Source: JBBQRS01 sp038214535
Lineage (GTDB): Bacteria; Chloroflexota; Anaerolineae; CG2-30-64-16
Length of the DNA: 17,338 nt
Direction: 5' to 3'
NCBI GenBank assembly: GCA_038214535.1
Contig: JBBQRS010000105.1
Span: 1 to 17,338, forward strand
Part shown: piece after piece, positions 13,352 through 17,338 of the stretch
Position numbering within the stretch: position 1 is the stretch's first letter
Layout of the letters: each line of letters begins with the position of its first letter
Notes under the pieces: generated by a model
What the model was told of the DNA's origin: nothing
The model's input: the letters and a program-made list of their open reading frames with translations, nothing else
The model's database searches: none
Made by a program: the position numbers and the translations under genes

Positions 13352-14470
13352 TTGGCTGATTATACCGATCTCAACACGTCACCGCGTATTTTACTCGGGC
13401 CTGGCCCCAGCATGGTGCATCCCCGCGTGCTTCGCGTCATGGCGACCCCCCTCGTCGGCCATCTCGATCCGCAGTTCATTGCGGTGATGGATGACGTTAA
13501 GGCGTTGCTCCGCGAAGCTTTTCAGACGACCAATGCCTTGACGATTCCGGTTTCAGGGACCGGCACGGCGGGCATGGAAGCCGCGCTGGTAAATTTCCTC
13601 GAACCGGGCGACTCGGCGCTGGTGTGCGTGGCCGGCTATTTCGGTGAGCGCGTGGCGGAGATCGCGTCGCGCACCGGGGCCGACGTGCAGCGGATTGATG
13701 CGCCCTGGGGCGAGGCGTTCACGGCCGATCAGGTACGCGCGGCCTTACAAGCTCACCCGGCGAAGCTGGTCGGAATTGTGCATGGCGAGACTTCGACCGG
13801 CGTTCAACAGCCGTTAGCCGAGATCACAGAGGTGGTTCATGCGCATGGCGCCTTACTGCTGGTGGACGCGGTGGCTTCGCTCGTCGGTGTTCCCGTCCCG
13901 GTAGACGAGTTCGGCATTGACATCTGCTATACCGGTTCGCAGAAGTGCCTCAGTTGCCCGCCCGGCCTGGCGCCGATCACCATCGGCCCCAGGGCTGATG
14001 AGGTGTTGGCGCAGCGCAAATCCAAAGTGCAGAGCTGGTATCTTGATCTCACGCTGGTGCGCAGCTATTGGGGTTCTGAACGCGTGTATCACCATACCGC
14101 GCCGATCACGCTCAATTTCGCCCTGCGTGAGTCTTTGCGCCTGGTCCATGAGGAGGGTCTGCAAAACACGTTCGACCGCCATGCTCGCGTTGCCCGGCAG
14201 TTGTGGGACGGACTCGAAGGCATGGGGCTTTCGATGCTCGTTCCCGAGGAGTTGCGTCTGCCAACCCTGACGACTGTGCGGGTTCCAGATGGCGTGGATG
14301 ATGTCGCAGTGCGTCGCCAGCTCCTCAATGACTATAATATCGAGATTGCGGGTGGATTGGGCGCATTCCGCGGGCAGGCTTGGCGCATCGGGTTGATGGG
14401 ACATTCCGCCCGGCCAGAGAACGTATTCGCGCTGCTCGGCGCTCTCGGACATATCCTTGACCGACATTAA
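13352..14470 (+). CDS. Class V aminotransferase, alanine/serine-glyoxylate type
   Basis: This 372 aa protein starts at TTG 13352, chosen because AGAGGAGG lies 9 bp upstream; the ATG at 13328 hits a stop at once. It is a PLP enzyme of fold type I. The N-terminal glyoxylate-transaminase signature is LLGPGPSMVHPRVL. The cofactor phosphate loop SGTGTAGMEA spans residues 68-77, the pyridine-nitrogen Asp is in LLVDAVAS (D172) and the Schiff-base Lys198 is in YTGSQKCLSCPPG. The C-terminal domain ends with WRIGLMGHSA. It converts glyoxylate with alanine or serine to glycine, linking photorespiratory-like or C1/serine metabolism; a related serine-pyruvate or ureidoglycine activity cannot be excluded. 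It leads a + strand unit with a glycosyltransferase and a VKOR protein, a linkage with no obvious pathway logic. Confidence 0.85.
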   Translation: MADYTDLNTSPRILLGPGPSMVHPRVLRVMATPLVGHLDPQFIAVMDDVKALLREAFQTTNALTIPVSGTGTAGMEAALVNFLEPGDSALVCVAGYFGERVAEIASRTGADVQRIDAPWGEAFTADQVRAALQAHPAKLVGIVHGETSTGVQQPLAEITEVVHAHGALLLVDAVASLVGVPVPVDEFGIDICYTGSQKCLSCPPGLAPITIGPRADEVLAQRKSKVQSWYLDLTLVRSYWGSERVYHHTAPITLNFALRESLRLVHEEGLQNTFDRHARVARQLWDGLEGMGLSMLVPEELRLPTLTTVRVPDGVDDVAVRRQLLNDYNIEIAGGLGAFRGQAWRIGLMGHSARPENVFALLGALGHILDRH

Positions 14471-14495
14471 ATCACTGCTCCTGGAGGGCGGTAGT

Positions 14496-15938
14496 TTGTT
14501 GGTTGTTGTACATGCGCTGGCTGTCGTTTGGCTGAGCATCTATGGCTTTCAAGCGCTGTTATTGACCGGCCTCTTCTGGCGGCATCGTCAGGATGTCGTG
14601 CCGCGTGTGTCGCCTGAAGCGGATGGTTGGCCGGCGGTTGTCGTGCAGTTGCCGGTTTACAACGAACAACACGTCATCGCGCGCCTGATTGACGCCGCGG
14701 CGGCGCTGGATTACCCGCGAGAGCGGCTTGAAATCCAGGTGCTCGATGATTCGTCCGATGAAACAACCGCGATCGCAGAAGCGCGCGCCGCGTGGCATCG
14801 GGCGCGCGGACTCAATATCCGCGTCACCCGCAGACCGGATAGATCGGGGTATAAGGCCGGCGCACTGGCCTGGGGTCTCTCGCAAACTGACGCCGAGTAT
14901 ATCGCCGTCTTTGACGCCGACTTCAAACCCGGCCCGGCGTTCCTGCGCAGTACGATTCCGATGCTGATGGCGGAACCGCGTGCAGGCATGGTTCAAACGC
15001 GTTGGGCGCATCTGAACGAAGCTTACTCGCCCTTGACGCGCGTCCAGGCGCTGGCGCTCGACGGGCATTTTATGATCGAGCAGACGGGCCGTAACCGATC
15101 TGGACTTCTGATTAACTTCAATGGTTCGGGCGGCGTATGGCGGCGAGCGTGCATCGAACAGGCGGGCGGCTGGCAGTCGGACACCATGACCGAGGATATG
15201 GATCTTAGTTACCGCGCGCAATTGATCGGCTGGCGCTGCCTCTACGCGCCGGAGACCGAAGCGCCTGCCGAATTGCCGCCGCAAATGGAGGCGTTTAAGC
15301 TGCAACAGGCGCGTTGGGCGCAGGGTTCGACGCAGTGTCTACGCAAGCTGGGCGCGTCCATTCTGACGAGTCAACTCACCCCGGCGCAAAAGATCATGGC
15401 GATCATCCATATCGCCAGTTATCTGACCCAGCCGATCATGCTTTTTTTGCTGCTTGCATCGCTGCCGTTGATTTTCACTTCGCATACCACAGACGGATTG
15501 GTCGGGTGGTTATGGCTGGCAGGGATTGGGCCGCCGTTGCTGTATACGGTGGCCCAAGCGCGCTTGCATCGCGATTGGGCGCGCCGGATGCTTTACTTTC
15601 CCCTGCTTGCCGTTGTCACAGTGGGGATCACGTGGAGCACCACGTGGGCCGTGATTCAGGGCTTATCGGGGTGGGGCGGCCGCTTTTTGCGTACGCCAAA
15701 ATTCAAACTCGAAGGCAAGTCGGGCGACTGGTCGGCGAGCCGCTATCGCCTTAAGCCCAACGCGATGATCATCGGCGAGATCGTCTTGTTGGTGTATGCC
15801 CTGATTACTTCATGGGCAGCCTTGAGCCGGGGCAACTACGGTATGGTTCCGTTCTTGCTCTTGTATGTCATGGGATTTGGATTGGTCGCCGCAAGCAGTC
15901 TTTTGCAGGGATTCGGGCTGTCTACAGCCGAAGGATAG
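14496..15938 (+). CDS. Membrane glycosyltransferase family 2, CESA/CslA-like
   Basis: This protein has about 480 aa from TTG 14496, which has GGAGGG 7 bp upstream; a TTG at 14457 that overlaps the previous gene has no RBS. It has one N-terminal membrane segment, a cytosolic GT-A catalytic domain and four or five C-terminal membrane segments. The processive-type motifs are all present: VQLPVYNE, LDDSSDE (D84/D85), FDADF (D140, D142), the base region TED234-MDLSYR and QQARW (270-274). This D,D,D,QxxRW set marks polymerising beta-glycosyltransferases such as cellulose, glucomannan or glucan synthases using nucleotide sugars. It would make and possibly extrude a surface polysaccharide or a long glycolipid. 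No BcsB/PilZ partner is seen. It lies 25 bp after the aminotransferase gene. Confidence 0.85.
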   Translation: MLVVVHALAVVWLSIYGFQALLLTGLFWRHRQDVVPRVSPEADGWPAVVVQLPVYNEQHVIARLIDAAAALDYPRERLEIQVLDDSSDETTAIAEARAAWHRARGLNIRVTRRPDRSGYKAGALAWGLSQTDAEYIAVFDADFKPGPAFLRSTIPMLMAEPRAGMVQTRWAHLNEAYSPLTRVQALALDGHFMIEQTGRNRSGLLINFNGSGGVWRRACIEQAGGWQSDTMTEDMDLSYRAQLIGWRCLYAPETEAPAELPPQMEAFKLQQARWAQGSTQCLRKLGASILTSQLTPAQKIMAIIHIASYLTQPIMLFLLLASLPLIFTSHTTDGLVGWLWLAGIGPPLLYTVAQARLHRDWARRMLYFPLLAVVTVGITWSTTWAVIQGLSGWGGRFLRTPKFKLEGKSGDWSASRYRLKPNAMIIGEIVLLVYALITSWAALSRGNYGMVPFLLLYVMGFGLVAASSLLQGFGLSTAEG

Positions 15939-15948
15939 GAAACCGCGC

Positions 15949-16494
15949 ATGTTTGAAGGCTTTTGGCTGGGCGTGATTGTGATGGTTGCGCTGTGTGGGG
16001 CGCTCCTGTATGCGTTGATCCAGATTGTGAGATACGCGATTCTCGGTACCGTAACGCCTTTTGCTCCGTCGTGGGCGGGGCCGGCGATCCTTGTACTCGC
16101 GCTCCTCGGTTTCGGCGTGGCGGGCTATTTGACCTTTATCGAGACGCGCCAGGTGGCGGCTATGTGTGGCCCGGTGGGCGATTGTAATCAGGTGCAGTCG
16201 AGCCCGTATGCTCACTTCTTTGGTATCCCTGTGGGCATCATTGGGCTGGTGGGCTACGCCGCGATTGGGATCGGCTGGGCTGCAACGCGCTTTGGATCGG
16301 AGCAAATCGCGAAGTTCGGCTGGCTGGCGATTTTTGCAATGGCGCTGTTCGGTGTCCTCTTTTCGATCTACTTGACCTATCTGGAATTGGCGGTCATCAA
16401 AGCGGTGTGCATCTGGTGCCTCAGCAGCGCCATGATTATGGCTGCCACGCTGTTTCTGGTGACGGGGTCGGCGATTCTGGCGTTGGAGGAATAA
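15949..16494 (+). CDS. VKOR-family membrane thiol oxidoreductase
   Basis: This 181 aa protein starts at ATG 15949, with AAGGATAGGA ending 8 bp upstream, 10 bp after the glycosyltransferase gene. It has an extra N-terminal membrane helix (about 7-32) and the four-helix VKOR core. The loop cysteines are C73 and C79 (MCGPVGDC), followed by the conserved QVQSSPYAHFFGIPVGIIGLVGY. The quinone-side active site is C154-I-W-C157. Bacterial VKOR proteins reoxidise DsbA-like or thioredoxin-like partners and pass electrons to quinone, supporting disulfide formation outside the cytoplasm. Many bacterial forms are fused to a thioredoxin domain; this one is not, so its partner must be encoded elsewhere. All four key cysteines are present, so it should be active. 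Confidence 0.87.
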   Translation: MFEGFWLGVIVMVALCGALLYALIQIVRYAILGTVTPFAPSWAGPAILVLALLGFGVAGYLTFIETRQVAAMCGPVGDCNQVQSSPYAHFFGIPVGIIGLVGYAAIGIGWAATRFGSEQIAKFGWLAIFAMALFGVLFSIYLTYLELAVIKAVCIWCLSSAMIMAATLFLVTGSAILALEE

Positions 16495-16513
16495 GCCCGT
16501 CGCGTCGCGCTGC

Positions 16514-16542
16514 TTGCTGGGGGACGTGAATTCGCATAGAAT
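16514..16542 (+). promoter_or_regulatory. Ferritin promoter
   Basis: TTGCTG (16514-16519), a 17-bp spacer and TAGAAT (16537-16542) make a plausible sigma-70 promoter for the ferritin gene, with a leader of about 160 nt. I recognise no Fur-type 19-bp palindrome or PerR box overlapping it. Confidence 0.5.
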
Positions 16543-16707
16543 GTGTTCGTCCTTGCTCCTGCGCAATCATAACCTTCACTACTGACAGCAGAGCGGGCAG
16601 CACATACAATTCGTGAAGATGTTAACCAGTGCGGTGACTTGGCGCCATCGGATTTGATCGGTGGCGCTTTCGATGACGTATCTATCATTCCAAGGAGAAA
16701 AACGACG

Positions 16708-17202
16708 ATGCTAAGCAAGACGATGCAGGATGCGCTCAACGAGCAGATTAAGCACGAACTAAACTCGGCATACATTTACCTCGCAATGTCCGCACACGCT
16801 GAGGCGGAGAACTGGCCCGGCGCTGCGCACTGGCTGGCTGCGCAGGCCGCGGAAGAGCAGGGGCACGCGATGAAGCTTTTCAGCTACATCAACGATCGCC
16901 GCGGTCGGGTGACCCTGCAAGCGATCCCGCAGCCCCCGCATGAGTTCACCTCGCTGCTGGACCTGTTCGAGCAGGTTCTGGCGCACGAACGCACAGTGTC
17001 GGCGAAGATCAACCGGCTCTACGAAACGGCATTGAGCGAGAAAGACTACGCCGCGCAGAGCATGTTGCAGTGGTTCATTGATGAGCAGGTCGAAGAGGAG
17101 AAGACGGCTTCGGGTGTTGTTGACGCGCTCAAGCTGGTGGGCACGCAGGGTACGGCCTTGTTCATGGTAGATCGTCAGTTGGCGGCGCGGGGCGGCCACT
17201 AA
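16708..17202 (+). CDS. ftnA: Ferritin (bacterial FtnA type)
   Basis: This 164 aa protein starts at ATG 16708, with AAGGAG 10 bp upstream; an in-frame ATG at 16639 lacks an RBS and adds an unrelated leader. The four-helix ferritin fold is complete. Ferroxidase-centre residues follow the E. coli FtnA pattern: E17 (KHELNSAYIY, with Y24), E50 and H53 (AAEEQGHAMKLF), E94 (LAHERTVSAKI), and Q127 and E130 (QWFIDEQVEEE). No haem-binding Met at the bacterioferritin position is evident. It forms a 24-mer shell that oxidises Fe2+ and stores Fe3+, limiting oxidative stress. It has its own promoter and appears to be transcribed alone, after the VKOR gene. The family and activity assignment is firm. Confidence 0.92.
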   Translation: MLSKTMQDALNEQIKHELNSAYIYLAMSAHAEAENWPGAAHWLAAQAAEEQGHAMKLFSYINDRRGRVTLQAIPQPPHEFTSLLDLFEQVLAHERTVSAKINRLYETALSEKDYAAQSMLQWFIDEQVEEEKTASGVVDALKLVGTQGTALFMVDRQLAARGGH

Positions 17203-17310
17203 GGACTCGTAAAACAATAACTTCCCGATCTGTCAGGAATCCACTGTCGCAAGGGCACGGTTTGTTGTAGACTGAAGGATCAGTTCCGCATCCAAGTTCT
17301 GGAGCCAGAC

Positions 17311-17338
17311 GTGCCTATGCGTGCCGTACCGATCTGTC
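17311..17338 (+). CDS. Possible start of a gene cut by the window end
   Basis: GTG 17311 follows GGAG (17301-17304) at a 6-bp distance and the frame stays open for the remaining 28 bases (MPMRAVPIC). This is too short to identify. An ATG two codons later is an alternative start. A weak TAGACT -10 lies at 17268-17273. Confidence 0.25.

Noticed and set aside
14559..15305. Minus-strand open frame of 248 codons opposite the glycosyltransferase
   Set aside because: It is antisense to a protein with all GT2 motifs intact; an Arg-rich shadow.
17225..17338. Direct repeat CCGATCTGTC at 17225-17234 and 17329-17338
   Set aside because: It is only 10 bp and the second copy is at the window edge; chance or an assembly-end effect is enough to explain it.
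1..17338. CRISPR array, rRNA or insertion sequence
   Set aside because: No regularly spaced repeats, no rRNA-like sequence and no transposase or terminal-repeat pair were seen.

Overview
This GC-rich window looks like a piece of an environmental bacterial genome. It is most likely a Chloroflexota/Anaerolineae-type organism, judged only from protein style (CnoX-type thioredoxin, stand-alone VKOR, clusters of Gfo/Idh oxidoreductases with a TIM-barrel isomerase) and from a Gram-positive-type LexA box. No rRNA or marker protein fixes the taxonomy. The first ~70 bases are homopolymer-rich and look like a poor contig end. The last ~130 bases may hold the start of another gene.

Region 1 (about 74-3050, + strand) is a compact accessory or phage-like segment. 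It holds a double helix-turn-helix protein, a PD-(D/E)xK nuclease resembling a Holliday-junction resolvase, and five small unknown proteins with overlapping starts and stops. A perfect LexA (SOS) operator sits in a promoter in the middle. The segment ends in about 300 bp of strong hairpins, followed by a 28-bp sequence resembling a XerCD dif site. Region 2 (3130-3500) carries an unannotated transcription unit (consensus -35, stem-loops, strong intrinsic terminator) that looks like a small structured RNA, followed by tRNA-Arg(UCU). Region 3 (3584-4500) is a CnoX-like thioredoxin-TPR protein with an intrinsic terminator.

Region 4 (4522-13105, - strand) is an eight-gene operon-like run. In transcription order it is: sulfatase-like hydrolase, Gfo/Idh oxidoreductase, PAPS-type sulfotransferase, second Gfo/Idh paralogue, xylose-isomerase-like TIM barrel, UshA-like lipoprotein, third Gfo/Idh (xylose-dehydrogenase type) and xylulokinase. 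It reads as a carbohydrate or polyol modification and catabolism pathway of unknown substrate. Its most striking member is the UshA-like lipoprotein. Its reading frame is continuous from a lipoprotein signal peptide to the normal C-terminus except for one in-frame UGA within a Pro-Cys-Gly-UGA motif. A perfect 7-bp hairpin with a GGC loop follows at a bacterial SECIS-like distance. I interpret this as a selenoprotein; standard gene calling would lose its first ~80 residues.

Region 5 (13255-17202, + strand) is divergent from the operon. A near-consensus sigma-70 promoter drives an aminotransferase of the alanine/serine-glyoxylate family, a membrane CESA-like GT2 glycosyltransferase and a VKOR-family oxidoreductase. 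A separately promoted ferritin with an intact ferroxidase centre follows.
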